Part shown: positions 1-10,181 of the stretch, piece by piece
How positions within the stretch are numbered: position 1 is the stretch's first letter
Layout of the letters: the number at the start of each line of letters is the position of its first letter
Assembly (NCBI RefSeq): GCF_000764305.2
Contig: NW_025944591.1
Location: forward strand, 124,001 to 188,000
From: Hyalella azteca
Taxonomy: Eukaryota; Arthropoda; Malacostraca; Amphipoda; Hyalellidae
DNA: 64,000 nt
Reading direction: 5' to 3'
Translations under genes and position numbers: made by a program
The notes under the pieces: model-generated
What the model was told of the DNA's origin: nothing
What the model saw: only the letters and a program-made list of their open reading frames with translations
The model's database searches: none

Positions 1-185
1 AAAAACAAATCAAATAAAAATCTGTAACAATTCCAATCACAGCGCATTGGTAATACCTACTTATATTTCAAATTTGAATGAAATCCGTTCAGTATTGAAG
101 GAGTTATGACTGGGCGAGTTGAGCGTTAAGTTAGGTTTTGCGTTCGAGTGCGAATTAAGGCGGGTTCGTAAAAGTGTCGAATCGG

Positions 186-572
186 TCAAAGAGGGCTCCA
201 GCTCTCGCGAGTCGGTTGGCGTCGGGGCATCGCATGATGACGCTGGTGCATTCTTCCAGCACCGTTCGGGTGATGGTCTCGTTGTGGGCCTCCATCAGGT
301 GGTCCCTTGGTCCTCCAGACTGAAGGTGGCACGTGAGACGCCGGCTTTATGTCGTACCTAGTTGTGAGCCCGATGTAATCTGAATAAGTGAGAAGTCTAC
401 AACATTCTTGATTACTGGATAATTTACAGACTATATCGGTCTCCAGGAAAACTGTCGTTTTTTTTTTTTTTTTGCAGGGGTTATTGTCCATTACAAGATT
501 CTGTCTTTCCTTGTTTGTGAGAATTGGATGCCATATTAAAACCGTATATTCCAAAGCAATTCTTTTTAGCAC
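186..572 (-). mobile_element. Penelope-like element fragment, GIY-YIG endonuclease region (minus copy)
   Basis: Read on the minus strand, this stretch encodes a decayed endonuclease end of a Penelope-like retroelement. An upstream Cys-containing segment (NPCKK, then ETDIVCKL) leads to YIGLTTR, the GIY-YIG type core. After a frameshift comes RRLTCHLQSGGPRDH and then ITRTVLEE, with MRCPDANRL, as in the C-terminal GIY-YIG domain of these elements. A T-run of about 15 bases near 460 (A-run on the coding strand) adds to the disruption. The same sequence occurs on the plus strand at about 2715-3070, so the two form an inverted pair. Family assignment is by motif recognition; frameshifts make it non-functional. 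Confidence 0.6.
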
Positions 573-705
573 ATTTTCTCATTTATGGAAAAAAGGCGCT
601 ATTGTGCTCGTCATGTCCATCCGTGACTTCACGGACGGATGGACGGACGAGAAAATGCGCTCTCTGTCACTCACAGCAGTGACTACTGATCTCATTTTTG
701 ATAAC
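569..705 (+). repeat. Dispersed repeat, copy 1 (second copy inverted at 16.6-16.97 kb)
   Basis: The stretch from the CATTTTCTCATTTATGG motif to GTCACTCACAGCAGTGA matches, in reverse complement, 16795-16970. Both copies share the Kozak-free, stop-rich run around GCGCTATTGTGCTCG, a variable GGACGGA-rich middle and the CGAGAAAATG block. It looks like a short non-coding interspersed element of about 130-170 bp. I cannot name the family, and its true ends are not resolved. Confidence 0.5.
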
Positions 706-889
706 TAGAGGCGTTTTTTGGAGATCCTCGGCGCAAGCGCCCATCTGGACTTCAACCTTCTTCACCGACGTCCCAACTGAAGATACATACGAAGTCATTG
801 CCAGCATGTATCTTCTCATTATATACTCCTCCGATAACAAAGAAAATTTTCATGTATCTCCTTCGATTCTTCACTTCTGAATCAGCTTT

Positions 890-1440
890 CAAGCTACCGA
901 CAACAATATTTACCGACAAACCAGCGGCGTAGCAATGGGCAGTCCCCCTTGGTCCTACTTTCGCTTAGTGCTACATTGCAAAATTGAAAATCTAGCACTT
1001 TTAGGTGAACAAATGAAGCCAGGATTAAACCGCAGGTATTTCGACTATATCTTCGTTGATGTTTGAAGTGAAGAACAACAGAAAAAACTACGTAAGGTAT
1101 TGAAATAAATTCTGACTTGAAATTTATTTACGAAATCTGACAAATCATACCTTACATATTTTAGATATATTCGTCCTAGTTCATATTAAAATGATTCGTT
1201 CGTCACCTGAGTATGTCGGAAGCCAACAGATGAGAGAGTATTGAATGCCGCTAGCGAATGTCCAGATCGCTACAAAAGCAGCACAATGCGTGCCCTCATC
1301 TGCAAGGGACTTAACCCTCTACCGCCTGACATGAGTAACAGGCGCAATATTGCCACACAAGCCTACCCAAAAAAGAATACATTACTATTTGCCAGTGAGC
1401 GCAAAATGGCTTGCATTGATGGTTGCCGCCACGTTTAGAG
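890..1440 (+). mobile_element. Penelope-like element fragment, reverse transcriptase region (dead)
   Basis: At 911-946 the plus strand reads YRQTSGVAMGSP, the conserved reverse-transcriptase motif typical of Penelope-like elements. A frameshift in the run of C follows. The frame resumes with KIENLALLGEQMKPGLNRR and the box YFDYIFVDV (from 1037), where the usual YxDD has lost an aspartate, then an in-frame stop. From about 1241 the segment LNAASECPDRYKSS, then IRALICKGLN-like sequence, matches the region behind the RT core. Frameshifts, stops and the lost catalytic Asp make it clearly inactive. It may be the 5' part of the same insertion as the GIY-YIG fragment at 2715-3070, split by the LINE fragment. 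Confidence 0.6.
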
Positions 1441-1737
1441 AGATGGTTGCCGCCAACAGAGAACTTTAAAATGTTCTCTGTTGCGTACAAACGTCCTCAG
1501 GCTGCTACACTCAATAGTTGACGTATAATTTAACACGTTGAGTACGTATTGGTACATATGCGTACCACGAAATGTATTTCTCCAGGAGGTAGTGGTACAT
1601 AATTCAGGTTGCCTAAAATCGGCAAAATCTGAGAACAAAAAAGGCCAAAAAGGCCGATAATTCAATGTAAACTAGTTTATTTGTAGGTTCCGCTATAAAA
1701 ATTCCATTTATTTTCTTTTCGCAGCATTTAAAATTTA

Positions 1738-2590
1738 ATTAGGAAGTACCCCTATCATAAATTTTAGCCGGCCAACGCAATTAAAAAAACCTTGAACGAA
1801 GGAACTTTGCCGTCCGACTGGAAAGAAGCTCAAGTAACACCATTGTTCAAAAAAGGTGACAAAAGCAGCAACGGCAACTATCGCCCTGTCAGTCTGACAA
1901 GTGTTGTTTGTAAGCTGATGGAATCTGTTGTGAGGGATAGGATTATCGATCACTTGACTGCTCACCATCTCATATCAGATTGTCAACATGGTTTTATTGC
2001 CGGCAGATCCTGCACCACAAGAAATTTAATAGAGAATGTTCAAAGACGTGCAACAAGGATAATTCCAGGCTTGAAGGGCAAGTCCTATGAAGAAAGATTG
2101 AAGATTATGAAGCTTCCAAGCCTCAGTTATCGACGTCTGCGTGGGGACCTCATTGAAGTATACAAGTATACTCATGGTCTATACAAGGTCCCCGAAGGGT
2201 TACTAGAATTTGAAACAAGAATCAACACCAAGGGCCACGACTATAAACTAAAAAAACTGCACAGCAACTTCTCCACGCGACAACATTTCTTCTCGCTTCG
2301 AATCACTGATATGTGGAACAGTCTCCCCGATTACATCGTTGGCGCTCCGAGTATGAACGCGTTCAAGAACAGACTAGATAAAGCTATGGAAAAATATATG
2401 TTCAGACTTGAAAGTCCTAGCACCATATCGAACCCGGTGGAAGTCGAGTAGCTATTTCAAACTATCGTCAGTCCTGAAAAGATCCGGTCAAATAACACGA
2501 GTTTAGATCTATGAACAAGGCACGAAAAGTAAAAGAATCGGCGACAGTCCACATGAGGCCCACACTCCAGCGCCGACATCATTATGTTTT
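1738..2590 (+). mobile_element. CR1/jockey-like LINE fragment, 5'-truncated with internal in-frame deletion
   Basis: An open frame (about 1750-2451) begins in the N-terminal fingers of a non-LTR reverse transcriptase: LPSDWKEAQVTPLFKKGDKS, then NYRPVSLTS and DCQHGFIAGRSCTT. It then jumps at about 2030 to the C-terminal region of the same ORF2 type: NVQRRATRIIPGLKGKSYEE, KIMKLPSLSYRRLRGDLIEV, FFSLRITDMWNSLP. The palm with the catalytic FADD box and several hundred residues are missing, yet the frame stays open across the junction. The endonuclease end is absent (5' truncation). About 140 bp of non-coding 3' sequence follows the stop. This copy cannot be autonomous. Confidence 0.8.
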
Positions 2591-2714
2591 GTTATGTTAG
2601 AATCAAATGATCGACGATTATATAGCAGATGAACGGATACTTCAATCTATTGTTCAAAACAGCACTGTTAACGCAACTAATAATAAAATCAAACTACTGA
2701 TATATTATAAAAGC

Positions 2715-3072
2715 AAGAAGATGCAAAATCTTGTAAGGAACAATAACCCCTGCAAAGAAATGGCAGTTTTCCAAAGGACCGATATAGTCTGCAAATTAAG
2801 AGATATAGTCTGCAATTAATTAAGAATGTTGTAGACTTGACCCTAATATGGATTACATCAGCAGGCTATATACGACATTAAGCCGACGTCTCACGTACCA
2901 CCTTCAGTCTGGTGGACCAAGGAACCACCTGCTGGAAGCCCAAAACGAGACCATCACCCGTACGGTGCTGGAGGAAAGTACCAGCGTCGTCATGCGATGT
3001 TCCGACGCCAACCGACCAACAATGGCTGGAGCCCTCTTTGTTAAAGATTGGACTCCAGCCATCAATCTTTAA
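2715..3072 (+). mobile_element. Penelope-like element fragment, GIY-YIG endonuclease region (plus copy)
   Basis: Inverted counterpart of the fragment at 186-572. It carries the same Cys-containing lead (NNNPCKEMAVFQRTDIVCKL) and, in another frame from about 2876, LSRRLTYHLQSGGPRNHLLE, ITRTVLEESTSVVMRCSDA and ALFVKDWTPAINL, which is the usual end of the endonuclease domain. The Tyr-Ile-Gly part is damaged by a duplicated GATATAGTCTGCAA block and a frameshift. It is dead, and probably the 3' end of the RT fragment at 890-1440. Confidence 0.6.
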
Positions 3073-4334
3073 ACTACTGGATTTATCAAAACATTGAGAC
3101 TGTTTTCGAAGTAATTTTGCGGCTTCAATTCATGAGCAGATTCCTATTTTCGTGATTTTCAGTTATTGCCGTACCATACATATCTCTTTTTTGAGCAGTA
3201 ACCTGTGCACATGGTTTTGTACTTAAGACGATCCTCATTTCATTACTCAATGCGTCTTGTAATTTGATAATGAATAATGCTCCATTTAAAACGTTGTTAA
3301 TTAGCAATTAAAAATGTATTTTGGTACCCTGTTTTTAGATATACCAACGCAAACAAAGTCTATTATTCGATATATTGGAAAGAACTTGAAAGAAAATTGT
3401 CAATAAACAAATTTTCTTATCTCCAATGAAATCTACTTTATTTCCCCTATATCAAGAAAGAAACAGGTCTGATCAGTGTGAATGAAAATAGCATCTTTAA
3501 CTTCAGGGTATCCTTTTATGATAGACATTAGAACTTGTTGAAAAATCTTCACTTCTATTGATAAAACTTATATTATTAAATTTCGCATAAATTAAATTTC
3601 TACTAATTGCTCCTCACATTTTACAGAATTTTTTCACTTCAGAATTTTGTCGGCCAGAATGTTCAGACAATCATTATTGTCAATGATTGAGAACTTTTGA
3701 TTTCCCTGCACGTCTCACAAGTTGAATGGGCCTTCTTCCGCAGTAGCTCGAAGTGGCAAGTAACATCTCATCTCTTGTTGGGTTAAAGACTTTCTTCCTT
3801 TATTGCTTAAAATGATGAAATATAAAAATTGGCATTCACATGAAACTTCCTTTGAAACTTTCAGCCAATCTGAAAGTTTGCAAAGAAAATATTTGTCATA
3901 TAAATATTTTCTGACCCCTGGCTATCATGAAAAACAAGTAATATGTTTTCATAGATAATCTGGTGTTTGAGGTTATCTGGAAATGAATTTACTTCTTTTA
4001 TCGGAAAATGGGTGCAGGCAAAATGTGGAAAAAATTTAGCTTATGAACGCGCGGATTTGTGACCAGGTATGGTTAGTTTCGAATCTTTTTTGCGCGTAAA
4101 CATCGTCTGAAAGTCCTTCTGCAAACATTCTCAAATTGTACGACAAAACCGGTATTTTGGAAATAGATATAGCTGGGGTACCCCCAATTCAAGATTGCTG
4201 GAACCCTCTTAATTTTGAATTGGGCCCAGCTATCTATTTCCAAAGTGCCAGATTTGTCTTAAAATTTGAGATTGTTTGTGACTTTCTAATCCAAAATTGA
4301 CTTTTTGGATTGAATTTTTTTTGTATCCTACTTA
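3073..4334. other. A+T-rich stretch, nothing recognised
   Basis: No coding region, RNA gene or tandem repeat was recognised between the Penelope-like fragment and the DNA element. Open frames are short and unlike known proteins. The pair AGATAGCTGG / CCAGCTATCTATTTCCAA near 4165-4245 forms an imperfect inverted repeat of no clear identity. Confidence 0.4.
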
Positions 4335-5622
4335 GGGTAACATGGGGCAGCGAGCCCACTGCGGGTCATGGACCCATAGGGGGTTTCTCGCTAAGTATGG
4401 CAGATATTAATTGGTCCGTGTTCTCTACCGCCGGTCGACAGTTTCACTGGGATGAAGTGTATGGATTTACGTTTTGCTAAGTGTTTGCGTTATTAACTTA
4501 TTTGTGAATAGCGGTTTTAGCCCAGCTAAAAGTTTTTTTGCTGCTAAATAAACTGTTTTCGATTACTGTAGATGAAGCTTTTGAAATTACTGTGAATTAT
4601 ATTTTGAAAGTAATATTTATAGGGATAATTTTGAGATCAAGTTTAGACTATTAGCTTCCAAAATAAAATGTTGACACGATATAAATTGAAATGATACCTA
4701 TAGTGAGGCAACGGGCCCATGCGTGTCACGGGACAAAGCGCCCTTGGTGAAGTCTTGTGTTATACATCATTAGATTTGTCTCAACGACCTTTTCAAAACT
4801 ATGACTAGCTTTTTGAATTACAAATTACACTTCATATTGTATGATTTTTTGATTTGCTGCCTCAAGGCAGCAGGTTTAGTTTCTAGTTATGCGTATTTAT
4901 GACCCCTTATCGAGTTATTAACTCATGCCTTGCCAAAAGTTGATTTCAGTCAACACCAATGAGCCAAAAGTTGATGAGTTTGTATGGTGTTGGCTGAAAT
5001 CACGATTAGGTACGAATTCTCTGCACATAATATCTGGATTATGGACGAAACTGAAACGAAGTTTTTTCGGATCAAATAAATATATTTTTTCTAGTCAAGG
5101 ATACATTTTTTCATGTCAAGGACGAATTTTTTATCGCAAGGATATATTTTTCATGTCAAGGATATATATTTTTATGTCAATGAAATATTTTTCTTCACGT
5201 CAGTGATAGATTTTTTAAGCCAAGAGTATATTTTTTTCAAGTTAAAGATATGATTTTTTGAGTTGTTAATAAATTAATGAATGTCATATTTTTTTATTAC
5301 ATTTTTCTTATTTTTAGCTGTAAAGGGTTGTTTTATCATATATAACCGAAAAATATGCAATTGTGGTAAAGAGACCAAGGGTGGGCGCCTTGCCCCAAGC
5401 ACATGGGCCCATTGCCATAGGAGTGGGGCAACGGGCCCATTTTGACACTTTTTACAAAATAGTGTTTCATTAAAAATTGAATAACTCTCTAGGCGTCTAA
5501 TTCACATCATACATTCCTCAGTTGTACCTTTAAACAGAACAAAGAACCACCTCGTATCAGTTAAAACTTCATCAAAAATTTAGTTTAAAAAAAGGAGGGG
5601 GCGCGCTGCCCCATTGTTACCC
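4335..5622. mobile_element. Non-autonomous TIR DNA element with TA target duplication (about 1.29 kb)
   Basis: The left end reads GGGTAACATGGGGCAGCG. The right end, in reverse complement, reads GGGTAACAATGGGGCAGCGC. Both are bordered by TA (4333-4334 and 5623-5624), as expected for a target-site duplication. Inside, the motif GGCAACGGGCCCAT recurs at about 4706 and 5426 in one orientation, and in inverted form near 5390-5415 as part of the GGGCCCATTGCC context. There is no transposase frame. A degenerate run of TATTTTT(C/T)ATGTCAAGGA units fills about 5075-5275. TIR start and TA duplication suggest the Tc1/mariner/pogo group, but that family call is an inference. Confidence 0.7.
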
Positions 5623-5624
5623 TA

Positions 5625-6299
5625 CGTGTATTATGTAAACATCGTCGTAAATTGTAGCCAGAAAGACTGATTTAATCAGCATCGTTTACGGTCAATGAGT
5701 TTCGTGTCGCCACCCTTGCCAAAGGGAGGCGACGTAACGTAAAGGGTCCTACGTAAAAAAAAATTAATACCTATTACAAATGTCAGCATGATCTTTAGGC
5801 AAGGCTTCAGAAACTTAGAAGAAACTTGGTGCTGAATAGAATAGAAGTGTCGGCACTGAAGAAATAGGCCCATATGGCCTGTTGCCGATTCTTGTACTTT
5901 TCGTGACTTGATTCACAAGGGATCCGGCCTTTGGAACCCGATCTTTCCATAACTGACGATTGATTGAGATAGCTGCATGCTGGACTTATTGCCTGGTCCG
6001 TAAGTTGCTAGGCATTTTAAGACTTAACATATGCATCTGCATAGCTTCGACTAGTCTGCTCTTAAATGGTGTAGTTAGCATCGGTTGCTACTTCATGTTT
6101 AGCTCAGAAATATTCCTACCAATAATAAAAGTGTGGTTAGCTTCAGTTGCGTCAAATAAGTCCTGTCACCGATTAAATGGACATCGAGGAATTATCACAG
6201 CTCTCTGGGTTTTCTATAACACGCAGCTCACTGCTCCACTATATAATGGCACTCAGGCACTGTAACCGAACGGCCGAGTTAAACACATGACAATAGTGA
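5625..6299. other. Intergenic stretch, nothing recognised
   Basis: No feature can be supported here. The longest forward open frame (to about 6265) does not resemble a known protein and its composition is not coding-like. Confidence 0.35.
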
Positions 6300-6372
6300 G
6301 TGACAGATATATTGAGTGGCAGGTATATTGAGTGGCAGGTATATTGAGTGGCAGGTATATTAAGTGGCAGCA
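6300..6372. repeat. Minisatellite, 16-bp unit, about 4 copies
   Basis: The unit TATTGAGTGGCAGGTA is repeated head to tail with a final variant TATTAAGTGGCAG. Confidence 0.9.
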
Positions 6373-6851
6373 CCTAATATATTCATAGCGCGCATTACTC
6401 TCTAACACCGATTGGTGCTGGGTTCTGATTTAATGTATGATCTCAATTTGGCGTAATTTCTATAAAAATTGAAAAATAATTCTATTTAAAATTTCTGTTA
6501 TTAAATGAATATCATGAATCACAGAAATTGCCGTTTATTGAAAATGCTTTATTATTGAAAATCCCATCTAGAAAATAAGTGATGTCTGGAATCTCATAGA
6601 TAATTTTATTTCACGTCGAGATCTAATGAGAACTTTGAGATTGTTTTGTGCATTTTATTTTCCAAAGCCCGTACTAAGACAGCGAGAAGATCTGTTGAGC
6701 TGACACAACTGAACCGAGAAGCGGCGAGCCGGAGCCCAAACTCCGGACATATGATAATGCAGATTTAGGAGCGTGAATATGCCTCATATTCGCCCTTGAA
6801 ATTCACAAGTACCTACGAATTTATCGCATATATATGACAAAAATTGAAAAA

Positions 6852-7364
6852 AGCTGTGATGTTACAGACATCACTTCTACGTATATAAGAGACGACGACT
6901 GTGATGTTACGGGCAGCACTTCTACGTATATAAGAGACGACGGCTGTGATGTTACAGACAGCACTTCTACGTATATAAGAGACGACTGTAATGTTACAGG
7001 CAGCACTTCTACGTATATAAGAGACGACTGTGATGTTACAGGCAGCACTTCTACGTATATAGGAGACGACGGNACAACATGCTGTTCAAAGCTAGACTAC
7101 ATGCCTGTCTCTTATACACATCTAGATGTGTATAAGAGACAGGCTGTGATGTTACGGGCAGCACTTCTACGTATATAAGAGACGACTGTGATGTTACGGG
7201 CAGCACTTCTACGTATATAAGAGACGACTGTGATGTTACGGGCAGCACTTCTACGTATATAAGAGACGACGGCTGTGATGTTACGGGCAGCACTTCTACG
7301 TATATAAGAGACGACGGCTGTGATGTTACGGGCAGCACTTCTACGTAAGTAAGAGACGAAGGCT
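6852..7364. repeat. Minisatellite, 42-46-bp unit, about 10 copies, broken by gap and adapter
   Basis: Each unit contains GTGATGTTAC, GGCAGCACTTCTACGTATAT and AAGAGACGAC, with an optional GGCT insert that alters the period. The array is interrupted at 7073 by an N, about 30 bp of unrelated sequence and a synthetic adapter. True copy number is unknown. Confidence 0.95.
7105..7142. other. Nextera mate-pair junction adapter left in the assembly
   Basis: The 38 bases are CTGTCTCTTATACACATCT joined directly to its reverse complement AGATGTGTATAAGAGACAG. This is the Tn5 mosaic-end pair created when a Nextera mate-pair fragment is circularised. It is synthetic, not genomic. Translating it gives the well-known contaminant peptide VSYTHLDVYKRQ. 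It lies next to the N at 7073, so 7073-7142 is an assembly artefact. Confidence 0.97.
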
Positions 7365-7369
7365 GAGAA

Positions 7370-8096
7370 TGAATGACGGTAAAAACATGTTAAGACTAGC
7401 CTATTCAATAGAATCATATCGGTAACTAAAACATTGTTATTTTGCCACAAAACTTTGTTCGCTGCGAAAGAATTTGACAAACTGTAATTAGTTAATTTAA
7501 AATTCATTCAATAAAAGATTATGGAAAAATTGGTGCATGAATAGGTGGTCTCCATGCGTTGTATGAGATTCTTTGCTTATGTTACAGAGGCTTCAATAAA
7601 AAGCATGTAAAAAGTCTTTTATTGACATGCATGAATATCTTGCCTTATTAATACAACGTCTACAACAAAAATGTTTTGAACTCTGCCTTTAATAATTTAT
7701 TTTTAGTGCGCTAGTTATTTAGCGCAGGTCTGTTTTGAAAATTTACCTACAGACATGCTTTATTGTGAATTTCTGGTACCATTATTTCATGTGGAACAAA
7801 AGGATAAGGTTTATTATTAATAATCAGAATATATATTATGAATTTATAGTTTACATGACCAATCCAAGGCGTAACTTAGACTCGCTGCTCGTAATCAGAA
7901 AAGACAAATCGTAGATTTTCATTTGTGGATTTTCATTCATTTCATTTCAACGCGTGGATTTTCATTTGTTCGAATCCCAACCCAAACAATTCCTGCAGTG
8001 GCCAACCGTTCTCATATAAAAATTTCTGATGTAAATTTTACCAATGAAAATTTTTTTATATATACGAAAATTGGCATCGACTTTATGTATCTGTGG
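7370..8096. other. A+T-rich stretch, nothing recognised apart from a short repeat
   Basis: Around 7915-7970 the phrase GGATTTTCATTTG recurs three times. Otherwise no supported feature. Confidence 0.35.
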
Positions 8097-8556
8097 AGCC
8101 TGAGTTATGCATGCAAGATGCCCGTTATGTGATGCTTAGACTGAGTTATGCGTGCCAGATGCCCGTTATGTGATGCTAAGCCTGAGTTATGCATGCAAGA
8201 TGCTCGTTATGTGATGCTATGCCTGAGTTATGCATGCAAGATGCACGTTATGTGATGCTAAGCCTGAGTTATGCATGCCAGATGCCCGTTATGTGATGCT
8301 ATGCCTGAGTTATGCATGCATGATGCACGTTATGTGATGCTAAGACTGAGTTATGCATGCAAGATGCCAGTTATGTGATGCTAAGACTGAGTTATGCATG
8401 CCAGATGCCAGTTATGTGATGCTAAGACTGAGTTATGCATGCCAGATGCCCGTTATGTGATGCTAAGCCTGAGTTATGCGTGCCAGATGCCCGTTATGTG
8501 ATGCTAAGCCTGAGTTATGCGTGCCAGATGCTCGTTATGTGATGCTAAGCCGTAGT
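8097..8556. repeat. Minisatellite, 41-bp unit, about 11 copies
   Basis: Unit begins CTGAGTTATGCATGCAAGAT and continues GCCCGTTATGTGATGCTAAG. Starts are spaced 41 bp apart (for example 8469 and 8510). Copies differ at a few positions (CAAGAT/CCAGAT, CCCGTT/CTCGTT/CACGTT). Confidence 0.95.
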
Positions 8557-9337
8557 TTTGCACGAGTTCCTGTTATTTTGGTCAATTAACTCCAATTGTA
8601 TGAAAAAAAAAGAAAATTGACACAAATCTTTTCGTCACAAAGCATAGAAAATTGAAAGCTAAACGTCTGATCAGAGTGCAATGAGTAAAGTTCAAGATAA
8701 TGGAATGTATCATTGAATGAAATAAAATATTTAAATAGGACGAGTTGAGTGATGATATTTTCACAAGAAGATCATAAGTAATCTGGTAAAAGTTTTTAGT
8801 TATGGCTAGCTGATCTGACGGTTAAATGCAAGATGTGTTCAAGGTATCGCTCATTGTCCATCTAATTATTCAATTAGGAGGACAAGCTTGCATGTGTCCG
8901 ACAAACCTAAACCACAGGTGACAATCTCCCGTATAATTATTTACAAATCTAAGCGTAGAAGAGGCGTGTCTCTGATCATGGCAATCAAAGTGGGATTTAT
9001 CATTAAGGGAATATATCCATGGCCGGGATCACGCGCCATTACTTAGGCGTGATGGAGTAACGAAAGATTGCGTATCTTTCATGTATCTGTGTATCTTAAG
9101 CATAATATTCTGGCGTGAAATGAGGCTAACGATGTTTCATATCAAAGCAAACGAAGACCACAAGAAAAATTGCCAGATTGCCAGCATAGAGGCTGCTTTG
9201 GCAGAATATGTACATAAAAACGACATGAACTGTAAATACCATTAACATGAGGTAAAATAATTCGACTCAAAGTATATGAACGTAAAGGTTGATATAGCAG
9301 TGAAAATCAGTCTACGAGTATTTAAACTTTGCATCTT
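8557..9337. other. A+T-rich stretch, nothing recognised
   Basis: No coding region or repeat array was recognised. Confidence 0.35.
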
Positions 9338-9460
9338 GATGAGAGAAAGAAAATATTGATGACACTATTTATATCATGATGAGATATATAGAGTCTTGAT
9401 GAGATATATATATAAATATAGAGTCTTGATGAGATATATATAAATATCTTCATGAGACTA
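9338..9460. repeat. Short imperfect repeats (TCTTGATGAGATATATA)
   Basis: Four imperfect copies of TCTTGATGAGA followed by TA-rich spacers. Confidence 0.8.
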
Positions 9461-9471
9461 CATGCATCGCA

Positions 9472-9543
9472 TAACTATTGACATCACAGAACTATTGACA
9501 TCACAGAACTATTGACATCACAGAAGTATTGACATCACAGAAA
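9472..9543. repeat. Minisatellite, 18-bp unit, 4 copies
   Basis: Unit AACTATTGACATCACAGA, with one copy reading AAGTATTG. Confidence 0.9.
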
Positions 9544-9544
9544 C

Positions 9545-9714
9545 TATAGAGTGTTATGGTAGGCGCTATAGAGTGTTATGGTAGGCGCTATAGTGTTATG
9601 GTAGGCGCTATAGTGTTATGGTAGGCGCTATAGAGTGTAATAGTAGGCGCTATAGTGTTATGGTAGGAGCTATAGAGTGTTATGGTAGGCGCTATAGAGT
9701 GTTATGGTAGGTGC
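9545..9714. repeat. Minisatellite, 20/22-bp unit, 8 copies
   Basis: Unit TATAG(AG)TGTTATGGTAGGCG plus C. Presence or absence of an AG dinucleotide gives 22- or 20-bp copies in a mixed order. Confidence 0.93.
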
Positions 9715-9735
9715 GCGGGTGTATGAAGCGTTTGT

Positions 9736-9777
9736 GGCGGTGGTGGTGGTGGTGGTGGTGGTGGTGGTGGTGGTGGA
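9736..9777. repeat. (GGT)n microsatellite in the fat 5' flank
   Basis: About fourteen GGT triplets end roughly 400 bp upstream of the fat start codon. It would encode poly-Trp or poly-Pro only in spurious frames, so I read it as non-coding. Confidence 0.9.
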
Positions 9778-10181
9778 GCCGAGTGTTGTGGGCATCCCGA
9801 CAAGCGGCGATGAGGCGGCCGAGAGACTGGCCGCAACAGCTTGACTCCGCCCAGTCTTGTGCTGAGCTCACAAGATGCTCTTCCAGAGAGTCTTTCAGCT
9901 TCCATCCAGTTCCTCTTGTGTCGGTGAGAGAAGAGGTTTGTGTGTCGCTACCTGGCCCTAAGTTTTAGCTTCGTAGCCCCGCTGTCGTGGTAGTTGTAGG
10001 TTGGTAGATCCCGTCCGCGGTGAAGTTGTGTCAAGTGCAACAGTGATGGTGCGGTGGGGTACAAGTGTAGCCGGAGAACCTGCATGACCATGTGTGGGGC
10101 CTCTGCTACACACTGCGGTGGCCTCTTTCATTCTGTGAAAAGTTTATAATTGGTTTTCATGATTTGAAAATTTTGTAGAAA
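9778..10181 (+). promoter_or_regulatory. Putative fat promoter / 5' UTR region
   Basis: Base composition is clearly richer in G+C than the DNA before it, and there is no credible coding frame. A TTTGTAG|AAAATGG sequence (about 10172-10187) could be a 3' splice site four bases before the start codon, which would place the transcription start in an upstream 5' UTR exon. TCG|GTGAGA near 9919 is one possible donor. A TTTATAA at 10144 is too close to the ATG to be a convincing TATA box. No transcription start can be fixed from sequence alone. Confidence 0.3.

Noticed and set aside
7051..7507. Open frames containing SYTHLDVYKRQ
   Set aside because: That peptide is translated adapter sequence; the rest is minisatellite.
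7965..7990. GTTCGAATCCCA considered as a tRNA T-arm
   Set aside because: No matching acceptor, D-arm or anticodon arm around it.
6852..8556. Repeat arrays considered as CRISPR-like
   Set aside because: Units follow each other with no unique spacers, and the genome is animal.
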